Shown here piece by piece: positions 41,465 to 49,906 of a stretch of DNA of 64,000 bases. The translations under genes were made by a program, and so were the position numbers. Source of the stretch: Micromonospora parathelypteridis (lineage in GTDB: Bacteria > Actinomycetota > Actinomycetes > Mycobacteriales > Micromonosporaceae); assembly GCF_014201145.1 (NCBI RefSeq), contig NZ_JACHDP010000001.1:5022001-5086000 (forward strand). The letters are read 5' to 3'. The notes beneath the pieces were generated by a model that made no database searches, was not told the origin of the DNA, and saw only the letters and a program-made list of their open reading frames with translations. Each line of letters opens with the position of its first letter. The stretch's first letter is position 1.

Positions 41465-42886
41465 GTGCCTACCCTCTCCTCGCTCCGCCGCAGATCGGCG
41501 GCCATCAGCGTGGCGGCCGTCGCGGGCGCCACCGCGGTCGGCGTCTGCCTCGCCGTCGGCAGTGCCTCCGCCGGCACGCTGTCCGGGTCGCTCTACCGCG
41601 ACCCGAGTTCGGCGGTCGTCCGCTGGGTCGCCGCCAATCCCGGCGACTCGCGTACCGCCGTCATCCGTGACAAGATCGCGAGTCAGCCGGCGGCCCGCTG
41701 GTTCGCCAACTTCAACCCGTCGACTGTGCAGTCCGAGGTCTCCGGGTTCATCGGCGAGGCCAACGCGGCGCAGCAGATCCCGGTGCTGTCGGTCTACGAG
41801 ATCACCAACCGCGACTGCGGCGGGGCCAGTGCGGGTGGGGCGCCGGACCTCAACCAGTACCAGACGTGGGTGTCCAACTTCGCCAGAGGGCTGGGCAACC
41901 AGACCGTCATCATCGTCCTGGAAACCGACTCGCTCGCTCTGCTGACATGTCTGAGCAGCAGTGAGATCAGCGCGCGCAACCAGGCGATCACGACGGCCAC
42001 CCAGACCATCAAGTCGGCCAACCCCAACGCCAAGGTGTACCTCGACGGCGGCCACTCCACCTGGAACAGCGCGGGCGAGACGGCCAACCGGCTCCGCGCT
42101 GCCGGCGTGCAGTACGCCGACGGCTTCTTCACCAACGTGTCGAACTACAACTCCACCTCCAACGAGGCGAACTTCGGCCGGGCGGTCATCTCCAACCTCA
42201 ACGGCATGGGCATCTCGGGCAAGCGCCAGGTCATCGACACCAGCCGCAACGGGGGTGCCAGCGGGGACTGGTGCGGCGACGACAACACCGACCGGCGCAT
42301 CGGGCAGTACCCGACGACCAACACCGGCGACAGCAACATCGACGCGTACCTTTGGGTAAAGCCGCCGGGGGAAGCGGACGGCTGCCGCTACACGGCCGGT
42401 TCGTTCCAGCCCGACCTGGCCTACAGCCTGGCCAACGGCGTGCCCAATCCGCCCACCACCGCGCCTCCGACGACCGTCCCGCCGACGACCGCTCCTCCGA
42501 CCACGGCCCCGCCGACCACCGCGCCGCCGACCACGGCTCCTCCCACCACCGCGCCGCCGACCACGGCTCCCCCCACCACCGCGCCGCCGACCGGTAACGG
42601 TTGCTTGGCGTCGGTGGCGATCAACCAGTGGTCCGGCGGCTTCACCGCGAGCGTGACGGTCACCGCCGGCTCTGCGGACATCAACGGCTGGACCGTGACC
42701 GTCACGCTGCCCAGCGGCGCCGCCGTCACCGGCGTATGGAACGCCCAGGCCAGCGCCACCAGCGGAACCGTCCGGTTCACCAACGTGAGCTACAACGGAC
42801 GCGTCGGCGCGCGGCAGTCGACCAACTTCGGCTTCCAGGGCACCGGCACCGGCCCGGGCGCGACGGCCACCTGCGCCGCCGGCTGA
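41465..42886 (+). CDS. Secreted GH6 cellulase with CBM2
   Basis: The 473-residue protein has a signal peptide (SAAISVAAVAGATAVGVCLA, cleavage near ASA), a GH6 catalytic domain (about 38-320) with IPVLSVYEITNRDCGG, VIIVLETDSLALLTC and GDWCGDDNTDRRIGQ holding the catalytic Asp residues, then a PPTTA linker and a C-terminal CBM2 (SVAINQWSGGFTASVTVTAG, ending NFGFQGTG). The fold and length match endoglucanase/exocellulase GH6. GTG 41465 follows GGAGGT. A CebR box lies upstream and a hairpin downstream. It degrades beta-1,4-glucan outside the cell. Confidence 0.93.
   Translation: MPTLSSLRRRSAAISVAAVAGATAVGVCLAVGSASAGTLSGSLYRDPSSAVVRWVAANPGDSRTAVIRDKIASQPAARWFANFNPSTVQSEVSGFIGEANAAQQIPVLSVYEITNRDCGGASAGGAPDLNQYQTWVSNFARGLGNQTVIIVLETDSLALLTCLSSSEISARNQAITTATQTIKSANPNAKVYLDGGHSTWNSAGETANRLRAAGVQYADGFFTNVSNYNSTSNEANFGRAVISNLNGMGISGKRQVIDTSRNGGASGDWCGDDNTDRRIGQYPTTNTGDSNIDAYLWVKPPGEADGCRYTAGSFQPDLAYSLANGVPNPPTTAPPTTVPPTTAPPTTAPPTTAPPTTAPPTTAPPTTAPPTTAPPTGNGCLASVAINQWSGGFTASVTVTAGSADINGWTVTVTLPSGAAVTGVWNAQASATSGTVRFTNVSYNGRVGARQSTNFGFQGTGTGPGATATCAAG
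42450..42592. repeat. 15-bp repeats coding the PPTTA linker
   Basis: About nine near-identical PPTTAP units separate the GH6 and CBM2 domains. Such linkers are typical of secreted cellulases and are prone to slippage. Confidence 0.85.
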
Positions 42887-42902
42887 CCCCACCCGAGGCC
42901 AC

Positions 42903-42937
42903 GGCCCGGCGCGGAGGCCCACTCTCCGCGCCGGGCC
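42903..42937. terminator. 14-bp terminator hairpin after the cellulase
   Basis: GGCCCGGCGCGGAG at 42903-42916 pairs with 42924-42937, 7-nt loop. Confidence 0.8.
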
Positions 42938-43080
42938 GGGCTGGCGGTGACCGGTCGGGCCAGCGACGGCCGGACGGCGGTGAACTCCCGGAGCCGGCAC
43001 GATCGTTTGGACGGCGGCGGGCGTCGGCGCGGGCGCAATTCCCTGCAGCAGTTCGGATGGCCGTGGCATTATCGTGCGCC

Positions 43081-43914
43081 ATGTGGGCCGACGACCCGAG
43101 GATGACTCTGCCGTTCCGCTGGAACCTGGTGACGCCGGATCGGCTGGGTTCGCTCCTGGACGCCGACTGCCGCCCCGACCTGTGGTTTGCGGCAGAGTTG
43201 GTGGATTGCTCGGCCCGGGTGTTGGCCCGTTCCGGTGGCGGCGGGTTGCACTTCGTCGGACGCTCGTTGGATTCGATGTACGACCTGCTTAGTGGAGTGC
43301 TGGCCGAGGATCCGAGGTTGATGCGGTTGCCGTTCAGCAGGTCTTCAGAGGTTTGGGTGCCGTGCGATGAGTGGCGCGAAGAGGCTCGCGTCATCCTGGC
43401 TCGATGTGGCGTGACGCCGTTCCGCCTGGCCCGCACCAGCGACCCGGTCTCGTTCGTCGACATTGTGTCCACCGGAAGAACGTTCGAGAGCCTGTACTCG
43501 CTGCTCCGCGACTGGGTCGAGGAGCAGCGGGAGCCGTGGGACGTCGTACGCCGAAAGATTCGTTTCATCGGCGTCGTCGCCCGCGGCAAGACGAGTCCGA
43601 AGACGCGACGTTGGCAGCAGCACGCGGGCTGGACCACGGACTTGCCGTCCGGCGCGGTCAGCAACGTGTCGATGGATCCGTCGCTGTATTCCTATCTCGC
43701 GGATCGGCAGGTGAAGCTGACAGCTAGCTTCGGTCCGAGCCTTCGCGAGGAGGTCGGAATCCGACGCGACAGCCGCACGCGATATGCCTTGGCGGAGGCG
43801 GTCGCATTGGTGGCCCACGGCCGACGCCCCGAAACCCTGGCGACGTTGATCCGGAACCTGTCGACTCAGAAGCCATACCCGAAGAAGTGGCTCGCCACGC
43901 TCAGTCGAGCGTGA
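43081..43914 (+). CDS. Phosphoribosyltransferase-like orphan protein
   Basis: The 277-residue protein contains SFVDIVSTGRTFESLYSLL (124-142), which resembles a PRPP-binding loop (hydrophobic pair, acidic residue, TG-x-T), and GGGLHFVGRSLDSMYDLL at 53-70, a possible pyrophosphate loop. The remainder is unfamiliar: PCDEWREEARVILARCG and KTRRWQQHAGWTTDLP. It could be a PRTase-fold regulator or stress protein rather than a classical enzyme. ATG 43081 is used; ATG 43057 is also in frame. Convergent with the repeat protein. Confidence 0.65.
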   Translation: MWADDPRMTLPFRWNLVTPDRLGSLLDADCRPDLWFAAELVDCSARVLARSGGGGLHFVGRSLDSMYDLLSGVLAEDPRLMRLPFSRSSEVWVPCDEWREEARVILARCGVTPFRLARTSDPVSFVDIVSTGRTFESLYSLLRDWVEEQREPWDVVRRKIRFIGVVARGKTSPKTRRWQQHAGWTTDLPSGAVSNVSMDPSLYSYLADRQVKLTASFGPSLREEVGIRRDSRTRYALAEAVALVAHGRRPETLATLIRNLSTQKPYPKKWLATLSRA

Positions 43915-43933
43915 CACTGCGTCGTGTCGAGGG

Positions 43934-46036
43934 TTATCGGTCGGCGCGGCTGAGGGTGCGGCTGATGGCCGGGACCACGGCCAGCACGAGGGCATAGCCG
44001 AGAATCTGCAGGCCCAGCGCAATCGCGTAGTTGGTACCGGTGAGAGTGACGCCTTCGCGTACGCCGAAGGGCGCGGTTGGCACGGTGGCGTCCAGGGCGA
44101 GGAGCAATGCGTTGGCGTTGGCGTTGCTGGTGGGTGTTTTGGGCGCGACGTCGTGTAGGAGTGCGGCGCCAGTGACGACGGCGGCGACCAGCCAGAGAAA
44201 GGCCCGCCAGGGCACATATCCGTAGCCGGAGAGGGCGTCCACGAGCCAGCCGGGGATGCGCCAGGCAAAGGCGAGCAGGGGGCGCAGGTAACGCGGTGTC
44301 CGCCAGGTGCCGGGAGTGATGCGGCGGCGGGTGCGCTGTTTGGCCAACAGCACACGCCGGGCGTCGCGGTCGTGGCCGATGCTGCGGTAGTAGGCGGCGA
44401 GCTGCTCATAGGGCTGGGGGTGGAAGCCGCCAGGGTCGCGGCGTAGCCAGCTGATTCGGTGGCGTACCGGTGGATCGGGGTCAGGGTCCAGGTCGGTGTA
44501 CGCGAGTCCGGTCAGCAGCATGGGCGCCTGGTTCAGCGCGGGAGCAATGTCGAGGACGCCCAGGCGAGCGTTGGCCAGGTCGATCCGCCCGTCGACCAGT
44601 GACGGCAGCCGTACGTACGGACATTCGACGCCCTCCAGATCCAGAGCGAGTCCGTCGGTGTTGGTCAGGGTGGCACCGGTGAAGGCGAGTTGGCTGCCAA
44701 TACGCGCGCCGAGGAGTCGTATCTGGCCGGTGGCGGTGAACCCGTCGCTGCAGAACAGTTCTTGGTCGACCGTGAGCCGGTCGGCGCTGAGAGCGTTGCC
44801 GTCGGGGTTGGTCAGGGTGGCGTCGGTGAAGGAGAGCTGACCGTGGATGTGCGCGCCGAGGAGTCGTATCTGGCCGGTGGCGGTGAACCCGTTGCTGCAG
44901 AACATGCCCTGGTCGACCGTGAGCCGGTCGGCGCTGAGAGCGTTGCCGTCGGGGTTGATCAGGGTTGCGCCGCTGAATGAGAGGTGGCCGCCGATGTGCG
45001 CGTCGATGAGGCGTACCTGGCCGGTGGCGGTGAACCCGTCGCTGCAGAACATGGCCTGGTCGACGAGGAGCCCGTCGGCGCTGAGAGCGTTGCCGTCGGG
45101 GTTGGTCAGGGCGGCGCTGGTGAAGGAGAGTTGGGCGCTGATGTGCGCGCCGATGAGGCGTACCTGACCAGTGGCGGTGAACCCGTTGCTGCAGAACATG
45201 GCCTGGTCGACGGTGAGCTGGTCGGCGCTGAGAGCGTTGCCGTCGGGGTTGGTCAGGGCGGCGCTGGTGAAGTCGAGTTGGCCGCCGATGTGCGCGCCGA
45301 TGAGGCTTACCTCGCCGGTGGCGGTGAACCCGTCACTGCAGAACATGCCCTGGTCGACAATGACCCCGCCGGCGCTGAGAGCCTCGCCGTCAGGGTTGGT
45401 CAGGATGGCGCCGGTGAAGTCGAGTTGGCCACCGATGTGCGCGCCGGGAAGGCCTACCTCGCCGGTGGCGGTGAACCCGTCGCAGCACAACATGCCCCGG
45501 TCGACGATCAGCCCGTCGGCGCTGAGAGCGTTCCCGTCGGGGTTGGTCAGGGTGCCGCCAGCAAGGGAGAGGTAACCGCCGATGTGCGCGCCGATGAGAT
45601 GGGTCTCGCCACAACACATGCTCAGACGGAACGATACGGAGCCGCGGGCCTGCCAGTCGCGTCCGGTCAATCCCGGCAAGCGCGTCCTGTAAAACGTCGT
45701 CGGCCCAGAGCAGGCGCCGGTGAAGTCCGGCGGTGCATCCACCCAACAACGGCTGAGGACAAGCTCGCATTCGGTGTCGCCGCCATCGATGTCCAGCTCA
45801 CCGATGACCCGGGCGCCCGTCAGCGCAACCCGGGCGACGTAACCGGCCTCCTTGTCCTGGATGCCGAGCAGCAGGCGCGCGATCACCTCGCCGCGCACCT
45901 GGCGATCCTCAGACCAGGTGTCGGGGTCGAAGTCCTCGGCTGTGGGATCGCCATCCCCCAGATCCACCACGGTGCCGCGGGGGAACGCGTCCCACAGCGA
46001 GCGCTCAGCGTCGTTGAGCAGGTCCGATCGCTGCAT
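43934..46036 (-). CDS. Beta-helix repeat protein with C-terminal membrane helices
   Basis: The 700-residue protein has an N-terminal region ending PTTFYRTRLPGLTGRDW, then six 49-residue repeats (about 170-465). Each reads approximately AHIGGQLDF, LTNPDGNALSADGLTVDQ, MFCSDGFTATGQVRLIG and predicts one or more coils of a right-handed parallel beta-helix; a half-repeat closes the run. A charged linker with PYEQLAAYYRSIGHDRDARR follows, and two helices (FLWLVAAVVTGAALLHDV; AIALGLQILGYALVLAVVPA) end the protein. Relatives in actinomycetes are often labelled oxidoreductase without basis. The repeats contain conserved Cys. The start is at 46036 since GAGGGTGG precedes it. Probably inner-membrane with a cytoplasmic helix; function unknown. 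Confidence 0.8.
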   Translation of the reverse strand: MQRSDLLNDAERSLWDAFPRGTVVDLGDGDPTAEDFDPDTWSEDRQVRGEVIARLLLGIQDKEAGYVARVALTGARVIGELDIDGGDTECELVLSRCWVDAPPDFTGACSGPTTFYRTRLPGLTGRDWQARGSVSFRLSMCCGETHLIGAHIGGYLSLAGGTLTNPDGNALSADGLIVDRGMLCCDGFTATGEVGLPGAHIGGQLDFTGAILTNPDGEALSAGGVIVDQGMFCSDGFTATGEVSLIGAHIGGQLDFTSAALTNPDGNALSADQLTVDQAMFCSNGFTATGQVRLIGAHISAQLSFTSAALTNPDGNALSADGLLVDQAMFCSDGFTATGQVRLIDAHIGGHLSFSGATLINPDGNALSADRLTVDQGMFCSNGFTATGQIRLLGAHIHGQLSFTDATLTNPDGNALSADRLTVDQELFCSDGFTATGQIRLLGARIGSQLAFTGATLTNTDGLALDLEGVECPYVRLPSLVDGRIDLANARLGVLDIAPALNQAPMLLTGLAYTDLDPDPDPPVRHRISWLRRDPGGFHPQPYEQLAAYYRSIGHDRDARRVLLAKQRTRRRITPGTWRTPRYLRPLLAFAWRIPGWLVDALSGYGYVPWRAFLWLVAAVVTGAALLHDVAPKTPTSNANANALLLALDATVPTAPFGVREGVTLTGTNYAIALGLQILGYALVLAVVPAISRTLSRADR
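44708..45589. repeat. Six tandem 147-bp (49-codon) repeats
   Basis: The motif CTGGCCGGTGGCGGTGAA recurs at 147-bp steps (44723, 44870, 45017, with variants at 45164, 45311 and 45458). DNA identity among copies is very high in the CGGTGGCGGTGAACCCGT core, which implies recent amplification or gene conversion. Confidence 0.85.
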
Positions 46037-46185
46037 GGCCACCCTCACAAAGCGCGTGTGTCGCGAGTCGGCTCGGCGGTACCGTGGCGGGAGCCTCTGG
46101 CGTCAGCTTCCAGCTCCTCCTGCCACCGCTCATTGACGAGCATGCTAGGCCCCACTAGCAACGGCGCTGCCCTGCTGGAGGGTCG

Positions 46186-46860
46186 TCACTGTGCTCGGCT
46201 CTCCCAGACCGGCTGCTGCGGCTCGTCGTTGTGCACGACGATGTCGACGTGATCGGTCGGGCGGACCTTGGCGAAGTAGAGCTGTTGGGAAGGGATGTAA
46301 CGCTCGCGCCAGCGCCGTTCGACGTCGGCCCGAGATGACACGCGGCGTTCTCGGATCACGGCACGATCCACGGTCGTCTCGAGCGCGGTCGATACGAAGA
46401 TGCGCAGATCCCACCGATCAATCAGTTCCGGGCGCATGAGGAAGACGCCGTCGAAGATCAGCACGGCGTCGTCGGGGGCAGTCGCGATCGGCGGGGACGA
46501 CGCGGTATCCGTTGTGCGGTCGTAGACAGCGTGTTGGAAGCGTCGATCTCCGCCCGGGCCGAGCGGGTCGAGCAGAACCCGGTTCAGCGCGTCGTAGTCG
46601 TGGGCGTCGAAGTAGCATCCCTCGGCCGAGTACTCGCCGCGTGGGTAGCGCTGTGCCCGGGGGAAGAGGAAATCGTCGATCGTGGCGCGGATGACGGCAC
46701 GGGCCTGTGTGCGCAGCACGGCGGCCAGCTCGTCGGCGAGGGTGGTCTTGCCTGCGGCGGGTGGTCCGTCGATGGCAACCCGCGTCGGGTGTGCGACGGT
46801 GACGGAACGGACTGCCTCAGCCAGGCGGCCGAGCAGCACGTTGCGGGTGGCTTGCTCCAT
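46186..46860 (-). CDS. Uridine-kinase-like P-loop phosphotransferase
   Basis: The 224-residue protein has Walker A in VAIDGPPAAGKTTLADELA, TIDDFLFPRAQRYPRGEYSA with the DD motif, and VLIFDGVFLMRPELIDRWDL as Walker B-like region. This matches the NTP-dependent uridine kinase/phosphoribulokinase-like group (bacterial Udk-like proteins of unsure substrate). Its start lies inside the 3' end of the MFS gene (44-nt overlap), so the two are translationally coupled. Confidence 0.87.
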   Translation of the reverse strand: MEQATRNVLLGRLAEAVRSVTVAHPTRVAIDGPPAAGKTTLADELAAVLRTQARAVIRATIDDFLFPRAQRYPRGEYSAEGCYFDAHDYDALNRVLLDPLGPGGDRRFQHAVYDRTTDTASSPPIATAPDDAVLIFDGVFLMRPELIDRWDLRIFVSTALETTVDRAVIRERRVSSRADVERRWRERYIPSQQLYFAKVRPTDHVDIVVHNDEPQQPVWESRAQ

Positions 46861-48097
46861 GTCCTGCCCGTCCTGGTCTCGCGAAGGTCGCTGTGTCGAG
46901 CCGCTCGTGCAAAGGCGATGCCGTGCGGGCGGGTGTGGCGGCGCGGCCCCGCCGTGCGTCCAGGGCGAGCAGCGTGAGGGCAGCCAGCGTCAGCAGTCCG
47001 CCGACGAGCGCCAGCGGACGTGCCCCCGAGATGGGCAGGAGGGCACCGCCGAGCAGTGACCCGCCGGCAATGCCCGCGTTGAAGGCCGTGCTGACGCCGG
47101 CCGACGCGATGTCGGTGCTGCCCGGAGCCAGTTGCAGCATCCGGCTCTGCACGGCCGAGCCGAACGCCGCGTAGGCGAGGCCGATCCCGGCGATGAGCGC
47201 GACCGCGCCGGGCCGGAGCGCGCCGAGCGCGTACATGCCGAACAGCGCGGCGGTGCCGATGCTCAGCGGCGTCAGCAGGGAGGCGATCGGCCGGGTGTCC
47301 AGGGTCCGGGCCGCGGCCAGGGTCCCGACGACGCCGGCGGCGCCGGCGACGAACAGCAGCGGCGCGAGGACCGCGTCGGCGAAGCCGCTGACGTCGAGCA
47401 GAAACGGTGTGACGTAGGTCTGCAGGGTCATGAAGCCGCCGATGCCGAGGGCGGTGGCGATCAGCAACACGGCGAAGCGCCGCCCGTCCGGTGCGGTGCC
47501 CCGGGCGGCGCCGCCAGCCGCCGGGGGATAGGAGGGAAGGAGCACGTGCACCGCGGCGGCGATCGCCAGACCGACCCCGGCCAGCACCGCGAACGCCACG
47601 CGCCAACCGGCTTGCTGCCCGATCCAGGTGCCGAAGGGTACGCCGAGCACCGGGGAGAGCGTCGCCCCGGTTGCGAACAGCGCCACCACCCGGCCGCGTA
47701 CCGCGACCGGGAAGGGCCCGATCACGGTCGCCGCGGCGATGGACCAGAACAGCGCCTGGGCGAGGGCGGTCACGAGACGGGAGCCGGCCAGCACGCCGTA
47801 CGTCGGCGCCAGCGCGGCGGTGGCGTTCGCGGCGGCGAACAGGAACATCGTGCCGCTGAGCAGGTGACGTCGGGGGATCCGCTGGGTCAGGCGGGCCAGC
47901 GGCACCGACGCCACCACGACCACGACGGCGTACCCGGTGACCAGCAGGCCCACCTGCGAGCGGGACCGGTCGAGATCGGGTGCGATGTGGGTCAGCAGCC
48001 CGACGGGCAGCAACTCGGTCGTGATGAACGCGAACGCGGCGAAGGAGAGCGCGACGAGCACGGCCCTGGCCCTTCGCGGCGACACCTCTGGCGCCAT
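46817..48097 (-). CDS. MFS transporter (AraJ/DHA1 type)
   Basis: The 426-residue protein has 12 predicted helices, beginning VLVALSFAAFAFITTELLPV, with LTQRIPRRHLLSG as motif A and LVTALAQALFWSIAAATVIG. A basic, disordered C-terminal tail of about 40 residues overlaps the kinase start by 44 nt in another frame. Third AraJ-like exporter in the window. No regulator is immediately adjacent, unlike the other two. Confidence 0.9.
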   Translation of the reverse strand: MAPEVSPRRARAVLVALSFAAFAFITTELLPVGLLTHIAPDLDRSRSQVGLLVTGYAVVVVVASVPLARLTQRIPRRHLLSGTMFLFAAANATAALAPTYGVLAGSRLVTALAQALFWSIAAATVIGPFPVAVRGRVVALFATGATLSPVLGVPFGTWIGQQAGWRVAFAVLAGVGLAIAAAVHVLLPSYPPAAGGAARGTAPDGRRFAVLLIATALGIGGFMTLQTYVTPFLLDVSGFADAVLAPLLFVAGAAGVVGTLAAARTLDTRPIASLLTPLSIGTAALFGMYALGALRPGAVALIAGIGLAYAAFGSAVQSRMLQLAPGSTDIASAGVSTAFNAGIAGGSLLGGALLPISGARPLALVGGLLTLAALTLLALDARRGRAATPARTASPLHERLDTATFARPGRAGHGASHPQRAARPPG

Positions 48098-48166
48098 GGC
48101 CCACCCCCATTCATGGCCACCGTAATCGAGGGTCCGACCCCGCAGCGCACTGCCATTCGGCCTCGA

Positions 48167-48691
48167 TCACTGCTTGCGGCGTAGCTCGCGTAACACGCCG
48201 TGCCGGCGCACGGCCCACGCGAGACGCAGGACGCTCGGGTGCCGCACGAACAGCACCGCCGCCCGGCGGATCAGGCCGAACCGGTTGTCGCTCACCTGGT
48301 TCTCGATCGCCTGCCAGATCAGCTCGCGCACCTTGGCGCTGTCCAGCACGGCCCGGATCTCACGCCGTACCGCAGGATCCTCGGCCGCCGAAGCGATTGC
48401 GGCAGCCTGACCCGGCCGGTCCGCAAGCGGCTCCACCGCCGCCGCGACGAGTGGCCTGCGCACCTCGTCCTGCTCCAGCAACAGCAACACGGCTTTCCGG
48501 ATCTCGACCGTGTCCAGGCCGGACCGCAGCAGGCTCAACAGGCTGCGCTCAACCTCGCGGTCATGATCCGGGACGGACAGCGTGGCCAGCAGCACCGCGA
48601 TCTCATCGAGATCGATGAGGTGTCGCAACCCGGTGCGGAACTCCGGCAGTCCCCACGCAACCTGCAGACCCTTGACGAGATTGCGGTTCAT
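48167..48691 (-). CDS. Helical protein of unknown function
   Basis: The 174-residue protein is almost entirely helical: HDREVERSLLSLLRSGLDTV, EIRKAVLLLLEQDEVRRPLV, PAVRREIRAVLDSAKVRELI, LFVRHPSVLRLAWAVRRHGV. The periodicity resembles HEAT-like or ARM-like pairs but no family can be named. The start at 48691 is the only clear Met. It lies upstream of the MFS gene on the same strand (69-bp gap). Confidence 0.65.
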   Translation of the reverse strand: MNRNLVKGLQVAWGLPEFRTGLRHLIDLDEIAVLLATLSVPDHDREVERSLLSLLRSGLDTVEIRKAVLLLLEQDEVRRPLVAAAVEPLADRPGQAAAIASAAEDPAVRREIRAVLDSAKVRELIWQAIENQVSDNRFGLIRRAAVLFVRHPSVLRLAWAVRRHGVLRELRRKQ

Positions 48692-48737
48692 GAGCCATCC
48701 GCTACCCGGAAGCGACAGCCGGCGAAACCCCCGCGAC

Positions 48738-49859
48738 CTATCCGAACGACGGTTCGGCGGGCTGGGCCGTGAAGAAGCGGACGATGTCTTCCGCCGCGGT
48801 CGGGGACAGCATCATCGCCTGGACTCGTGCGGACATCTCGGCGATCGGGTGGATCCTGGCGAACATCCCCTCCTCGTACGCCCGGATAGCCGAGTCCGGG
48901 TCGTCGGGGTTGGCGGCGAGTCGGCTGGCGAGTTCGGCGCCGTCGAGCATGGCCTGGTTGGCACCCTCGCCGACCGGCGGCATGAGGTGCGCGGCGTCGC
49001 CGATCAGGGTGACGCCGGGCCGGCTGGCCCAGCGCGTACCGATGGGCATCGTCTCGATCAGACGCGGCGTCGGCGCGCTGTCGCTGGCCTCGATGAGCGC
49101 GGTGAGGCGTGGGTCCCAGTCACCGAACATGTCCAGCAGGGCGCGCTTGTTGCGGTATGTGTCGATGGGGCGATCGTCTGCGCGCAGCGAGATCCCGACA
49201 CGGAGGCTGCCGACGCCGAGGCGTTGCGCTGCCAGGATCTGGTTCACGCCGACGCACCACAGGTTCCCGGGGCCGACCAGCTCAGCGAGATCGGGGTGGC
49301 GCCGGTCGACCTCCTCGATGTGCAGCTCGACGAGAGTGGCCACATGGGACAGTTCAACGTCGGCAAGCAACGACCGGACGACTGAGCGCGCGCCGTCCGC
49401 GCCGATGAGGATGTCGCAGCTGGCTCGGTGGCCGCCATCGAACGTCAGGTCCCAGCCCTCGTCAGGTCGTGGAGTAGCCGCGACCAGCCGGCGCTTCCAG
49501 ACGACCATGTCGTCCGGGAGGGAGTCGAGCAGAAGATCACGCAGTACGCTCCGGTCGATCTCGGGACGTCCGGAGAATGAGCCAGGTTGCGGCTCATGGT
49601 GTACCAGGGTTCGTCCGGTCGGGTCGAGGATGCGATGTTCCTCGCCCTCGGGCCGCGCCTCCGATCGGAACCGGCCGCCGAGACCCGCCTCGGCCAGGGC
49701 CCGCTGCCCCGACTCCGGGTGCAGGTCGAGCGAGCCGCCCTGTCGCCGCGCGGATCGGCTCGCCTCGCGCTCGTACACCACCGCATCGATGCCGTGTCGA
49801 TGCAGGACCCGGGCCAGCGTCAGCCCGCCAAGACCGCCACCAGCGATCGTGATTCCCAT
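48738..49859 (-). CDS. FAD-dependent monooxygenase (TetX/PHBH-like)
   Basis: The 373-residue flavoprotein has the Rossmann motif ITIAGGGLGGLTLARVLHRH, the DG motif ILIGADGARSVVRSLL and the GD motif VTLIGDAAHLMPPVGEG, the ordered signature of group A hydroxylases such as TetX. Substrates range from aromatics to tetracyclines; specificity is unclear. ATG 49859 follows GGGGTGAGC; a longer start at 49880 would overlap the operator. The divergent TetR gene shares a 36-bp operator region. Confidence 0.9.
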   Translation of the reverse strand: MGITIAGGGLGGLTLARVLHRHGIDAVVYEREASRSARRQGGSLDLHPESGQRALAEAGLGGRFRSEARPEGEEHRILDPTGRTLVHHEPQPGSFSGRPEIDRSVLRDLLLDSLPDDMVVWKRRLVAATPRPDEGWDLTFDGGHRASCDILIGADGARSVVRSLLADVELSHVATLVELHIEEVDRRHPDLAELVGPGNLWCVGVNQILAAQRLGVGSLRVGISLRADDRPIDTYRNKRALLDMFGDWDPRLTALIEASDSAPTPRLIETMPIGTRWASRPGVTLIGDAAHLMPPVGEGANQAMLDGAELASRLAANPDDPDSAIRAYEEGMFARIHPIAEMSARVQAMMLSPTAAEDIVRFFTAQPAEPSFG

Positions 49860-49870
49860 GCTCACCCCGT

Positions 49871-49906
49871 TACCGTACACTGTATTTGTGGATACACCGT
49901 ACGGTA
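49871..49906. promoter_or_regulatory. TetR operator spanning the TetR start codon
   Basis: TACCGTACACTGTAT at 49871-49885 matches the reverse complement of 49892-49906 at 13 of 15 positions. The GTG start of the TetR gene (49888) is at the centre, and TACACT at 49876-49881 is a -10-like hexamer, indicating a leaderless transcript. Confidence 0.72.

Noticed and set aside
42450..42592. CRISPR-like array
   Set aside because: The short regular repeats encode the PPTTA linker in frame, with no spacers. No CRISPR array was seen anywhere in the window.
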